This document shows, one piece after another, positions 18,210 to 26,983 of a stretch of 64,000 nt of DNA. Each line of letters opens with the position of its first letter. The first letter of the stretch is position 1. The notes under the pieces were generated by a model. It made no database searches and was not told where the DNA came from. It worked only from the letters and a program-made list of their open reading frames with translations. Origin of the DNA: Streptomyces sp. NBC_00335 (GTDB lineage Bacteria; Actinomycetota; Actinomycetes; Streptomycetales; Streptomycetaceae); the NCBI RefSeq assembly GCF_036127095.1, contig NZ_CP108006.1, forward strand, positions 7,865,501 to 7,929,500. Reading direction: 5' to 3'. The position numbers and the translations under genes are program-made.

Positions 18210-18692
18210 TCAGGGAGATGGGGAGTCGGTCGTGCGGGCGATGCCGTCGGGGCGGCCGTCGATCCACGCGTGTCGCGCCGCGTCGCGAGCGGCGGGGGGA
18301 CCGCCGGGGGGACCGCCGGGGTGTCGGTTACGGGTGCGGACGTTCTCCACGACCGCCCAGCCCCTGCCGCCGTCGAAGGTTCTGAACTCGACCAGGTGGT
18401 GGTCGAGGTGTCCAGTGATCATCACTGCCATGAGGGACAGGTACTCTCCCCGGAGGTCGGGGGTGAGCTCGCCCTCCTGCGGCCCTCCCAGGAGGACCTG
18501 CTGTTCCTCGGCCAGGAGCGTGCAAGTGGTCTGGACGGCTCGGACGAGTGCCTCGAACCGCTCCCCGCCCAACCGCGTCCGTAAGAACTCCAGATGGGCG
18601 CCGAGGACGTCGGCCTCCCGGCCGCCTTCCGACCCACCGGGATCCTCCTGCGCTCCAGGTCCTCCAGGGTCCGGCGGATGGTTCTCGGTCAT
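18210..18692 (-). CDS. Hypothetical protein (160 aa)
   Basis: Start ATG 18692 is behind GGGCGGAAGC. The protein has a disordered Pro/Gly/Glu-rich N-terminus, then a helical middle (ADVLGAHLEFLRTRLGGERF, EALVRAVQTTCTLLAEEQQ) and a strand-rich part (SLMAVMITGHLDHHLVEFRT) before a Gly/Pro-rich tail. No signal peptide and no known motif. It is transcribed away from the terpene cluster and lies 66 bp upstream of the GH5 gene on the same strand. I do not recognise its family. Confidence 0.55.
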   Translation of the reverse strand: MTENHPPDPGGPGAQEDPGGSEGGREADVLGAHLEFLRTRLGGERFEALVRAVQTTCTLLAEEQQVLLGGPQEGELTPDLRGEYLSLMAVMITGHLDHHLVEFRTFDGGRGWAVVENVRTRNRHPGGPPGGPPAARDAARHAWIDGRPDGIARTTDSPSP

Positions 18693-19126
18693 GCTTCCGC
18701 CCTTCCCCCAACGGCCGCTGCCCTGTGCAGTGTAGGCAGGGGCCCGCGCTCCGACGGCGCTCTTCGGCCACCCGGCCGGCCCCGGCAGCCTTCTGCGCGG
18801 CGTCCCTGCCCAGGCGCCCCGAACGCAATCGACTATGCCAATTGCACATTCAAAAGGAATGCGATTTCGGCAATTCCGGGATGGATTACCCGCGTTCACT
18901 CTCCCAACGTTGACAGCGTGCTGCGCCTTGAGGGTAAATGAGTTCACAGGTGGCCTGATGTGGTCGCAGGTAGGCTGGATCAGGCCACTCCGTGACCGGT
19001 TCATTCCACCCGTCACCTGGTGTGGCCGTGGCGATGTCGCAGTAGAGGGGTGTTTGGGTCGCGGGTGTACAGCGTGGTCGTGTAGTGAGCGGGTATTGAC
19101 GCATCCGATTCTTCCGTGGGGGATCA
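18693..19126. other. 434-bp leader region of the terpene cluster
   Basis: A divergent intergenic region between the 160-residue hypothetical gene and the terpene synthase. It contains an AT-richer patch (18830-18880), a perfect 10-bp inverted repeat (18950-18988, listed separately) and GCGGGTATTGACGC about 35 bp before the terpene synthase ATG. No coding frame with a ribosome site is visible. Long leaders with dyads of this kind are typical of regulated biosynthetic promoters. Confidence 0.6.
18950..18988. promoter_or_regulatory. 10-bp inverted repeat, candidate operator of the terpene cluster
   Basis: GTGGCCTGAT (18950-18959) and ATCAGGCCAC (18979-18988) are perfect inverted copies separated by 19 bases, so equivalent positions are 29 bp apart, near three helical turns. 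It lies about 140 bp upstream of the terpene synthase start. It could bind the LAL regulator encoded in the cluster, or act as an RNA hairpin; neither is proven. Confidence 0.5.
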
Positions 19127-20164
19127 ATGGCCCAGCTCAGTTCTTTTTCCGTCCCCGAGTTCCACCTTCCGTTCGGAAACTCCAAGCATCCCGGGGCCGC
19201 CCGGGCGAACGCCGAGGCGACCTCGTGGGTGTTGCAGCACGAGCTCGTGACCGCGGCAGCCGAGCAGTTCTCGGGCATCGGCGTGGGCCACCTGGCCGGC
19301 CGGGTGAGCGGTGACGTCCCCTACGAGCGGGTCCTCTTGCTCGCCGAGTGGATGGCCTGGTCGTTCGTCCTGGACGACCAGCACGACCACCTCATCAGGG
19401 CGGGAGAGGTCGCGGCCTGGCGGCCCGTCACCGACGCGATCACCGGCTATCTGCGAACGGGGCGGATCGAGACGTCGGCAGCGGGCCGAAATCCGTTGGT
19501 GACGGGATTCGTCGACCTGTGCGACCGGATCCTGGCCGGCATGTCCGAGGGGACCGCGGCCCGGTACCGCACCCATGTCCCCCTCATGCTGCACTCCTTG
19601 GACCAAGAGGCGGGCAACCGCGCCGCCGCGCAGCGCCCGGGGGTCCAGGAGTACGTCCTCATGCGCCGCCACAGCTCCCAGATCCTTCCGATGATGGACA
19701 TGGTGGAGGCCGGGCTCGGGATCGACCTCCCCCAGAACGTCCACGACCTCCCCGAGTTCCAAGCCCTCGCCGCGAGCGTGCTCGACGTCATCTCGTGGGG
19801 CAACGACGTGTTCTCCCTGCCGAAGGAGCACGCCTGTGGGGACACCAACAACCTCGTCTCCCTCGTCTCCTTTTGGGAGAGGTGCTCCCTCCCTGACGCC
19901 GTCCAGGCGGTCGAGGGACGCATTCAGGAGCGCATCGAGCAGTATCTGACCGAAGAACAACGTCTGATTCAGGCCGTCAACGCGCTCCCCGGGACGGAAC
20001 CGTCGCTGGTTGACGCCGTCTCCCGCTGCGTGCGCAGTTACGAGGACTGGATGATCGGCGCCGATCTGTGGCAGCGTTACGAGTGCACGCGGTACAGCGA
20101 CGAACGGTTCGCGGCCGGACTGGAGTCTGCGTACACCCGCCCGGATCTTGTCTCCGCGGCGTGA
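19127..20164 (+). CDS. Class I terpene synthase (sesquiterpene cyclase type)
   Basis: A 345-residue metal-dependent cyclase that would ionise and cyclise a prenyl diphosphate, most often farnesyl diphosphate. The aspartate-rich motif is canonical (DDQHD, 83-87). The NSE motif is NDVFSLPKE (N226, S230, E234). An Arg in MRRHSSQ precedes it as diphosphate sensor, and the RY pair is at about 317-318 (WQRYE). Length and motifs resemble pentalenene or epi-isozizaene synthases rather than the longer geosmin or methylisoborneol enzymes. Its stop overlaps the P450 start by 4 bases, so the P450 most likely oxidises its product. The product cannot be predicted from motifs. Confidence 0.88.
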   Translation: MAQLSSFSVPEFHLPFGNSKHPGAARANAEATSWVLQHELVTAAAEQFSGIGVGHLAGRVSGDVPYERVLLLAEWMAWSFVLDDQHDHLIRAGEVAAWRPVTDAITGYLRTGRIETSAAGRNPLVTGFVDLCDRILAGMSEGTAARYRTHVPLMLHSLDQEAGNRAAAQRPGVQEYVLMRRHSSQILPMMDMVEAGLGIDLPQNVHDLPEFQALAASVLDVISWGNDVFSLPKEHACGDTNNLVSLVSFWERCSLPDAVQAVEGRIQERIEQYLTEEQRLIQAVNALPGTEPSLVDAVSRCVRSYEDWMIGADLWQRYECTRYSDERFAAGLESAYTRPDLVSAA

Positions 20165-21582
20165 CGGAAAGTCAGTTCATGGCAACTGAAGCGCATTCCG
20201 GTCCCGAGGTCCATGCTCCGGTCGCCCCAGGGCGGTTACCGCTCTTGGGCCACGCACTGCAACTGTGGCGCCGGCCGATCGCGTTCCTGGAGTCGCTCCG
20301 GGAACACGGCGACATCGTACGGCTCGACATCGGCACCTGGCCCGTCCACGTCCTGACGAGCCCGGAGCACGTCCACTCCGTACTGGTCCAGCAGGCGCAG
20401 CAGTTCGGCCGGGGCAGGATCTTCGACAGGCTCCGCCCGGTGTTCGGCAACGGGATCGTGACCACCGACGGCGATTTTCATCGCAAGCAGCGCCGGATGA
20501 TGCAACCCGCCTTCCACCGCAACCACATCGCCGAGTACGCCGAGGTGATGTGCCGGCGGGCGGAGGCGATGTCCGCGTCGTGGACGGCCGGCCGTGAGAT
20601 CTCCATGGTCACGGAGGCGCGCGGCTACGCGATGTCTTCGGTCGCCGAGATGATCTTCTCGGGGGAACTGAGCCGGCCCGCCGTCGACGAGGTGCACCGC
20701 TCGCTGCCCATCGTCCTGGAGGGCATGCTCGTGCGGGCGGTCATGCCCAAGTCGCTGGACCGGCTGCCCATTCCGTACAACCGGCGGTTCGACGGCGCGG
20801 CCGCCCGGCTGCGCCGGACCATCGACGAGGTGATCGAGCAGTACCGCGCCGAGGAGCCGGCCGAGCGGGGTGACCGCCACGACCTGCTCTCCTTGCTGAT
20901 GGCGGGCGTGGACTCCGAGACCGGCTCGACGATGGATGCCGAGCAGGTGCGGGACGAGGTCATCGCCATCATGCTCGCCGGCACCGAGACCTCCGCGACC
21001 ACCCTGTCCTGGATCTTCCACGAGATCGGCCGGCACCCCGAGGTGGAGGCGCGCATCCACGCCGAAGTCGACTCGGTGGTGGGGTCCAGGCCCGTGCGTC
21101 CCGAAGACATACCCGCGCTGACGTACACGCACGACGTCTTCCAGGAGGCCCTGCGCCTGCATTCCCCCTTGCTCTTCACCCGCAGGGCCCTGGCCCCCCT
21201 CACCCTCGGCGGAATCTCGATCCCGGCCGGCGCGGAACTGGCCTACAGCCCGTACGCGTTGCACCGGGACCCCGTGCTTTTCCCCGACCCCGGCGTCTTC
21301 GACCCGGACCGCTGGCAGAAGGGGGCGAAGGAGCGGTCCCGTACTCACAGTTACGTTCCGTTCGGGGCCGGCCAGCACAAGTGCATCGGCGATTCCTTCG
21401 CGGTGGCGGAGATCCTGACCGCGGTGGCGACCGTCGCCTCGCGATGGCACCTGAAGCCCGCCCCGGGCATCACCGTGCGCGAGCTTCCCGCAGGGATCCC
21501 GCAGCCCAGCGAACTGCCGATGATTCCCGTGGCGCGGAAGATACAACACTCTTCTCATACGAGTGAGGAGATACCGCAATAG
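20161..21582 (+). CDS. Cytochrome P450, terpene-cluster type
   Basis: A 473-residue P450. GTG 20161 overlaps the terpene synthase stop by 4 bases; an alternative ATG lies six codons later. The N-terminus has no membrane anchor and begins APGRLPLLGHALQLWRRP. The I-helix oxygen motif is AGTETSATTLSW, the K-helix ExxR is in EALRLHSPLLFTRR, and the heme-binding loop is FGAGQHKCIGD (Cys about 408). The AGTETS and LPLLGHAL features resemble CYP170/CYP183-type enzymes that hydroxylate or desaturate sesquiterpenes. Electron donors are not encoded beside it. Confidence 0.9.
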   Translation: MTESQFMATEAHSGPEVHAPVAPGRLPLLGHALQLWRRPIAFLESLREHGDIVRLDIGTWPVHVLTSPEHVHSVLVQQAQQFGRGRIFDRLRPVFGNGIVTTDGDFHRKQRRMMQPAFHRNHIAEYAEVMCRRAEAMSASWTAGREISMVTEARGYAMSSVAEMIFSGELSRPAVDEVHRSLPIVLEGMLVRAVMPKSLDRLPIPYNRRFDGAAARLRRTIDEVIEQYRAEEPAERGDRHDLLSLLMAGVDSETGSTMDAEQVRDEVIAIMLAGTETSATTLSWIFHEIGRHPEVEARIHAEVDSVVGSRPVRPEDIPALTYTHDVFQEALRLHSPLLFTRRALAPLTLGGISIPAGAELAYSPYALHRDPVLFPDPGVFDPDRWQKGAKERSRTHSYVPFGAGQHKCIGDSFAVAEILTAVATVASRWHLKPAPGITVRELPAGIPQPSELPMIPVARKIQHSSHTSEEIPQ

Positions 21583-21651
21583 TGTGCTGAAACAACATCA
21601 ACTCCTCCTCCGGCCCGTACACTCTGCCGCACGTGCTAGAGGGGGCAAAGG

Positions 21652-24552
21652 ATGTCGCAGGTCACGGAACCGAGAAGCTGGAACACTCAGCCCCTGCTGG
21701 AGCGGGAGGCGGAAGTCCGCGCGATCCAGCGCGCGGTGGACGTACTCTGCGGCATCTCGGGCAACGGCCCGGCCAACCGCAGCGGCGGTGTTCTGACCTT
21801 CGCCGGGTCGGCCGGCATAGGAAAGACCACCCTGCTGAACGAGGCCCGCCGCCACGCCGCCGACCGCTCCTGCACCGTGCTCTTCGCGCGCGGCGGCGAG
21901 CAGGAGCGGCAGGTTCCGTTCCACGTGATGCGCCAGCTCATCCAGCCGGCCCTCGCCGCCATGAGCGAGGACGAACGGCGCGACGCGCTCGGCAACTGGT
22001 ACGGCATCATCGCCCCCGCGCTCGGGCTGACCGCCGCCCCGAAGGGGCCGACGGGGCCCGACCCGCAGGGCGTGCGCGACGGACTCGACTGGGTGGTCAC
22101 GCACCTGGCGGTACGCAACGCCCCCGTCGTGCTGATCGTCGACGACGCGCACTGGGCGGACGCGGAGTCCCTGAGCTGGCTCACCTCCTTCGCGGCGCGC
22201 GCCGAGGAACTGGCCATGCTGATCTTGGTGGCCTGCCGGCCCGACGAGATCCCCGCCGACGCCGGCGCGCTGCGCGCCCTCATGGGACGCCAGGGGGCGC
22301 GCCCGCACGAGCTGGCACCCCTGACCACGAGCGCCGTCGCGCGCATCGTGCGTGACGCCCTCGGCGAGAACGCGGACAACGTGTTCTGCCGCGAATGCTG
22401 GGCGATCACCGGCGGAAACCCCTTCGAGGTGGTCGAGCTGGTCATGAAGGGCCGCGACCGCGGGATGAAGCCGTACCAGGGCAACATCCCCCAACTGCGC
22501 GACCTGGCTTCCGCGGTCAAGGGCAGCGGCCTGATCGACCGGCTCGAACAGCTCGGCCCGTCCACCGTCCGGCTCGCATGGGCCGCCGCCGTGCTCGGCA
22601 CCGCGGTCCCCCTCGGCATCGTCGCCGGCGTGGCCGCCCTCGGTGAGGCGCAGGCCGCCGAAGCCATCGACCGGCTGCGGGCCGCACGCATCCTGACCGT
22701 CCTCACGGGCGTACGGCGCAAGGAAGTCGTGGAGTTCTTCCACCCGCTCATCGCCACCGCCGTGTACCGCTCGATTCCGCCCGGTGTACGCGTGGGCATG
22801 CACGGGATGGCCGCCCAGGCCGTGATCGACGACGGGCAGGGTTCCGCGGCCGCCGCCCGCCACCTGCTGGAGATGCACCCCGAGGGCGACCCGTGGGTCG
22901 TACAGCAGCTGCGCCAGGCGGCGCGAGAGAGCTTCTCCGCGGGTGCTCCTGATGCCGCGCGCCGCTACCTGGCACGTGCCCTGCGCGAGCCCCCGGAGGT
23001 GGAGGACCGCGCCGAGGTCCTGTTCGAACTCGGATCCGCCAACCTCCTGCACGAGCCCGCGACGACGATCAACCAGCTCAGGGCCGCGCTGGAGGAGCCC
23101 AAGACCGACCAGGCCCTGCGCGAGGCGATCACGTACCGGCTCGCCCAGGCACTCGGCCACACGGGTCAGCTGGGTCTGGCGGCGGGGCTCCTCGCGGACG
23201 AGGCCCGGCGTGCCACGAGCTCCCGTACGCGGCTGCGCATGCAGGCCGAGCAGTTCAAATGGAACGCTGTCAGGTTCGACGAGGAGAACTCGCCCGCTCG
23301 TTCCCGGCTCCTCGCCCAGTTCGCCAAGCGGCTCACCGGTCGGGGTCTGCCCGAGCGGCACATCCTCGGTCTGCGGGCCTGGGACGCCGCGATGCGCGGC
23401 GAGCCCGCCTCCACCGCCCTGGAGTACGCGGAGCAGGCGCTCGACGGGGGCATGAGCTGGACCGACCAGGACTTCGGTTTCGAGGTGCCCGCCGTCCTCG
23501 CGGTCACGCTCATGTACTGCGACCAGCCCGGCCGGGCCGAGGACCTCTTCAACACGGCGATCGTCGAGTTCGAGGGGAAGGGCTGGCGCGGCGCACACCT
23601 GTCGTTCGTCTACACCCTGCTCGGCTACGTCCGCTACCGGCGCGGGCAGCTCGCCGAGGCCGAGGACTTCGTACGCAACGGCCTGCAGATCGCCGACCGC
23701 GTCGGCACCGGGATCCCGGCGCAGTGGTACGCGATCGGTACCCTCATCGAGACCCTGCTCGCCCGGGGGAACACCGCCGAGGCCCAGCGCATCGCCAAGG
23801 CCTACAAGCTGGCCGACGGCTTCCCGCAGGCCGTGGTCTATCCCGATCCGCAGGCCGTGTGGGGCAAACTGCTCCTGGCCCAGGGCAGGATCGAGGAGGC
23901 GGAGCACCACCTCACCGCAGCCGGCCGGCGCCTGGATCTGCGCGGAACGCGCAATCCCTCGTGGAGCCCCTGGCAGCTGGACTTGGCGCTCGCGCAGGCA
24001 ACGCACGCGCCCGAGCAGGCACGGGCCACGGCGGCCGAAGCGGTCGCACGGGCCCGCGCGTTCGGGACGTCCAGCGTGATCGGACACGCCCTGCGCGTCG
24101 CGGCCGCGGCCACGGACCCGTCCCAGGCGGCGGGCCTGCTGCAGGAGGCGGTGGAGCACCTCGAACAGTCTCCGGCCGCCTGCGAACTCGCGCACGCGCT
24201 CATCGACCACGGCATGGCCCTGCACGCCATCGGCGCCCCGCACCTGGCGGCCCAACAGACCTACCGGGGCATGGAGGTGGCCGCCGACTGCGGCGCCGAA
24301 GGGCTCGTGAGCCGGGCCAGGACCCAGCTGGCCTCGGCAGGTCTGCGGCCTCGCCGGTTGCGCACCTCCGAGCAGGACACCTTGACCGTCGCCGAGCTCA
24401 CGGCTGCCCGCCACGCCTCGGACGGGATGGACAACAGGGCGATCGCCGCGGCGATGCACACCAACGCCCAAGCGGTGTCCGAGCTGTTGTCCGCGGTCTT
24501 CACGAAACTGGGCACCGACCGGCTCGGACTGCACCGGGCGCTCGGAGCCTGA
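21652..24552 (+). CDS. LAL-type (large ATP-binding) LuxR-family regulator
   Basis: A 966-residue STAND-like regulator. Walker A FAGSAGIGKTTLL (about 50-62), Walker B VLIVDDAHWAD (about 160-170), a central winged region, then a long TPR-like helical array. The C-terminal LuxR helix-turn-helix is recognisable but degenerate: LTVAELTAARHASDGMDNRAIAAAMHTNAQAV (quoted in parts: LTVAELTAARHA, NRAIAAAMHTNAQAV) lacks the usual KTVExHL. ATG 21652 follows GGGGGCAAAGG. It lies 69 bp after the P450 and is the likely activator of the terpene genes. Signal unknown; ATP binding presumably gates activity. Confidence 0.85.
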   Translation: MSQVTEPRSWNTQPLLEREAEVRAIQRAVDVLCGISGNGPANRSGGVLTFAGSAGIGKTTLLNEARRHAADRSCTVLFARGGEQERQVPFHVMRQLIQPALAAMSEDERRDALGNWYGIIAPALGLTAAPKGPTGPDPQGVRDGLDWVVTHLAVRNAPVVLIVDDAHWADAESLSWLTSFAARAEELAMLILVACRPDEIPADAGALRALMGRQGARPHELAPLTTSAVARIVRDALGENADNVFCRECWAITGGNPFEVVELVMKGRDRGMKPYQGNIPQLRDLASAVKGSGLIDRLEQLGPSTVRLAWAAAVLGTAVPLGIVAGVAALGEAQAAEAIDRLRAARILTVLTGVRRKEVVEFFHPLIATAVYRSIPPGVRVGMHGMAAQAVIDDGQGSAAAARHLLEMHPEGDPWVVQQLRQAARESFSAGAPDAARRYLARALREPPEVEDRAEVLFELGSANLLHEPATTINQLRAALEEPKTDQALREAITYRLAQALGHTGQLGLAAGLLADEARRATSSRTRLRMQAEQFKWNAVRFDEENSPARSRLLAQFAKRLTGRGLPERHILGLRAWDAAMRGEPASTALEYAEQALDGGMSWTDQDFGFEVPAVLAVTLMYCDQPGRAEDLFNTAIVEFEGKGWRGAHLSFVYTLLGYVRYRRGQLAEAEDFVRNGLQIADRVGTGIPAQWYAIGTLIETLLARGNTAEAQRIAKAYKLADGFPQAVVYPDPQAVWGKLLLAQGRIEEAEHHLTAAGRRLDLRGTRNPSWSPWQLDLALAQATHAPEQARATAAEAVARARAFGTSSVIGHALRVAAAATDPSQAAGLLQEAVEHLEQSPAACELAHALIDHGMALHAIGAPHLAAQQTYRGMEVAADCGAEGLVSRARTQLASAGLRPRRLRTSEQDTLTVAELTAARHASDGMDNRAIAAAMHTNAQAVSELLSAVFTKLGTDRLGLHRALGA

Positions 24553-24559
24553 TCGCACG

Positions 24560-24587
24560 GCCGGCCCGGCGGGGAGCCCGGGCCGGC
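24560..24587. terminator. Hairpin terminator after the LAL regulator
   Basis: GCCGGCCCGG and CCGGGCCGGC form a perfect 10-bp GC stem with an 8-base loop, 8 bases after the LAL stop and facing a convergent gene that ends at 24707. The remaining bases to 24706 show no gene. Confidence 0.65.
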
Positions 24588-24706
24588 GTCGGTGTCCCCG
24601 GTGCGGACCGGCGGCCGTCTGCACGTGAATCCCGTGATCACCGCCTGGCACGACGGGCGTGCACGACGGGGTGCTCGACGGGGTCGACACCCGTACACCC
24701 GGGTCG

Positions 24707-25819
24707 CTACGAGGGAGCGGCGGCCGGGGTCGAACGGTCGGTCTCCGGGCCGGCCGGCGGCTCGACGAGCTGCTCGCGCAGGTACCTCCACACCACCGCG
24801 AGCAGCGCCGCGGCGGGAACCGCCAGCAGGCTGCCGACCACTCCGGCGAGACTGCCTCCCAGGGTCACCGCCAGCAGGACCACCGCCGCGTGGAGCCCGA
24901 GACCGCGGCTCTGGATCATCGGCTGGAAGACGTTTCCCTCCAGCTGCTGCACCACGACGATGATCACCAGCACGATCAGCGCGTCCGTCAGACCGTTCGA
25001 GACCAGCGCGATGAGCACCGCGACCAGGCCGGCGAACAGGGCGCCCACGATCGGCACGAACGCGGACACGAAGGTCAGCACCGCCAGGGGCAACACCAGG
25101 GGAACACCGACGATCCACAGCCCCAGCCCGATGAAGACGGCATCGAGCAGACCGACGAACGCTTGCGAGCGAACGAACGAACCGAGGGTCTCCCAGCCGC
25201 GCTCGGCGACCACGGGGACGTCGGTGGCGAGCCGGCCGGGGAGTTGCCGGGTGAGCCACGGCAGGAACCGCGGGCCGTCCTTGAGGAAGAAGAACATCAG
25301 GAAGAGGGCCAGGACGGCGGTGACCAGGCCGCTGAAGATGGTGCTCACGCCGGTGACGACCGTGGACACCGTGGTGCCGATGCTGTGCTGGACGCGGTCG
25401 ACCGCGGTGTCGAACGCCGCCGTGATCTGGGCGTCGCCGATGTTCAGCGGCGGCCCGGCAGCCCACCCGCGCAGCTGCTGGATCCCCTTGACCACGCCGT
25501 CGCCCAGCTCGCCGGCCTGCGACGCCACCGGCACGGCGATCAGCGCCACGACACCTGCGGCGACCACGAGGAACAGTACGGTCACCAAGGACGCGGCCAC
25601 GGCCGGAGGCCACCCGCGCCGGCGCAGGAAGGCGACCAGGGGCCACGTCAGCGTGGTGAGCAGCAGGGCCACGACCAGCGGCCAGAGCACCGACCACATC
25701 CGGCCCAGGAGCCACAACGTCACGGCAGCCATCACGAGGACCAGCAGCAACTGGGCACAGACCCGTGCGGACGCTCGTAGCGCGGACGCCGTCTTTCTCG
25801 AACTCAGCGTGTCAGACAT
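24707..25819 (-). CDS. AI-2E family transporter (UPF0118/PerM-like)
   Basis: A 370-residue integral membrane protein with about eight hydrophobic segments in the family's arrangement: two at the N-terminus (LLLVLVMAAVTLWLLGRMWS and the next), a large soluble loop (about 130-200), then VVTGVSTIFSGLVTAVLALF and GDxP-like FLKDGPRFLPWL, and the terminal cluster VVQQLEGNVFQPMI, which is the family signature. Members export quorum signals or act as Na/Li antiporters; the name is historical. The gene is convergent with the LAL regulator and divergent from the DUF1206 gene. Confidence 0.87.
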   Translation of the reverse strand: MSDTLSSRKTASALRASARVCAQLLLVLVMAAVTLWLLGRMWSVLWPLVVALLLTTLTWPLVAFLRRRGWPPAVAASLVTVLFLVVAAGVVALIAVPVASQAGELGDGVVKGIQQLRGWAAGPPLNIGDAQITAAFDTAVDRVQHSIGTTVSTVVTGVSTIFSGLVTAVLALFLMFFFLKDGPRFLPWLTRQLPGRLATDVPVVAERGWETLGSFVRSQAFVGLLDAVFIGLGLWIVGVPLVLPLAVLTFVSAFVPIVGALFAGLVAVLIALVSNGLTDALIVLVIIVVVQQLEGNVFQPMIQSRGLGLHAAVVLLAVTLGGSLAGVVGSLLAVPAAALLAVVWRYLREQLVEPPAGPETDRSTPAAAPS

Positions 25820-25893
25820 GGGCTCACCCTATGGAACACCCAACACCCAACGCCCCACGCCCCACGCCGCCGGCCCCGGCCCCGATGGGCAGG

Positions 25894-25918
25894 GCATGGA
25901 GCGGGGAATGCGGGGTAC
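25894..25918 (+). promoter_or_regulatory. Candidate SigB-type promoter very close to the DUF1206 start
   Basis: GCAT - 15 bases - GGGTAC fits GNNT-N14-16-GGGTAY. The -10 ends only 9 bases before ATG 25928, so a transcript from it would have almost no leader. Short motif; chance occurrence is possible. Confidence 0.35.
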
Positions 25919-25927
25919 TCGCGGGGC

Positions 25928-26761
25928 ATGACGGCTGGCGGAGCGGTACGCGAGGGTGTGGAGACCGCTTCGAGCGGCGGCAAGGCACGGGGGGTGCTGG
26001 CCCGGTGCGGCCTGGGGACGCGTGGGCTGCTCTACGTGCTCATCGGCGTACTCGCGGTGCGCGTCGCCTTCGGTGTGAACGGCGGCGGGTCAGCGGACCG
26101 GACGGGCGCACTGCAGGAGCTCGCGGACAAGCCCTTCGGCGGTGTCCTCGTATGGGCCGTCGGCATCGGGCTGGTCTGCATGACGCTGTGGCGGCTTTCG
26201 GAGGCGGCCCTGGGTGCGGCCGGCCCCGACGGGGACAAGCCCGGCAAGCGGCTGGCCGCGGCGGCCCGGGCCGTGTTCTACGGGGTCGTCGCGTTCTCCG
26301 TGCTCTCCTTCGCCGCCGGTACCGGCGGGGGCGGCCAGTCCGGCGACGAGCAGTCGCGCGATGTGACGGCCCGGGTGCTGGATGTGCCCGGTGGTCCGTG
26401 GTGGGTGGCGGCAGCGGGCGCGGGGATCGCCATCGGCGGTGTCGTGATCGCCGTACAGGCGGCGCGGCGCACCTTCCGCAAGCACCTGGCGATGGAACGA
26501 CAGCCCGAGGGGGTCCGTACGGCGGTCGAGGTCCTCGGGGTGGTGGGCGGTGTGGCGCGCGGCGCCGTCTTCGCCGCGGCCGGCGCCTTCGCCGTGCACG
26601 CCGCCGTGAGCTACGACCCGGCGAAGGCGAAGGGGGTCGACGACACCCTGCGTGCGTTCACCCAGACCCCCGCGGGCCCGTGGCTGCTCGTGGTGGTCGC
26701 CGTCGGGCTCGTGCTGTTCGGGTTGTTCTCCTGGGCCATGGCCTGTTGGCGCCGGGTCTGA
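25928..26761 (+). CDS. DUF1206 membrane protein
   Basis: A 277-residue membrane protein built of three repeats of about 80 residues, each opening with an R(G)xLY-like turn into paired helices: LGTRGLLYVLIGVLAVRVAF, ARAVFYGVVAFSVLSFAAG and VARGAVFAAAGAFAVHAAVS. This is the DUF1206 layout; function unknown. In actinobacteria it often lies near stress or envelope genes. It starts 108 bp from the divergent AI-2E gene, and the leader between them contains short C-rich tandem repeats (CACCCAACACCCAACGCCC). Confidence 0.85.
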   Translation: MTAGGAVREGVETASSGGKARGVLARCGLGTRGLLYVLIGVLAVRVAFGVNGGGSADRTGALQELADKPFGGVLVWAVGIGLVCMTLWRLSEAALGAAGPDGDKPGKRLAAAARAVFYGVVAFSVLSFAAGTGGGGQSGDEQSRDVTARVLDVPGGPWWVAAAGAGIAIGGVVIAVQAARRTFRKHLAMERQPEGVRTAVEVLGVVGGVARGAVFAAAGAFAVHAAVSYDPAKAKGVDDTLRAFTQTPAGPWLLVVVAVGLVLFGLFSWAMACWRRV

Positions 26762-26983
26762 GCCTGCCTGCCCGTACGGGACGCAGGACTTCGGCGACAC
26801 CCGCTGATCCGGTACCTCCCGCCGCGCGACCGAGCGGGCCGCGGGCGCATGGAACCGGCGGCACGGGACACACGTATGCCAACCGGCCCGAACGCGAAGG
26901 CAGTCGGGCCGACCGTCCTTGCGTCCACCGCGCTGACATTCCCGCCCGCCATGTTCCCCCTCGCGTTAAGTCCAGGAGATCCG

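Noticed and set aside
21598..24690. A 1030-codon open frame on the minus strand
   Set aside because: Antisense shadow of the LAL regulator gene, low-complexity composition, no ribosome site or motif.
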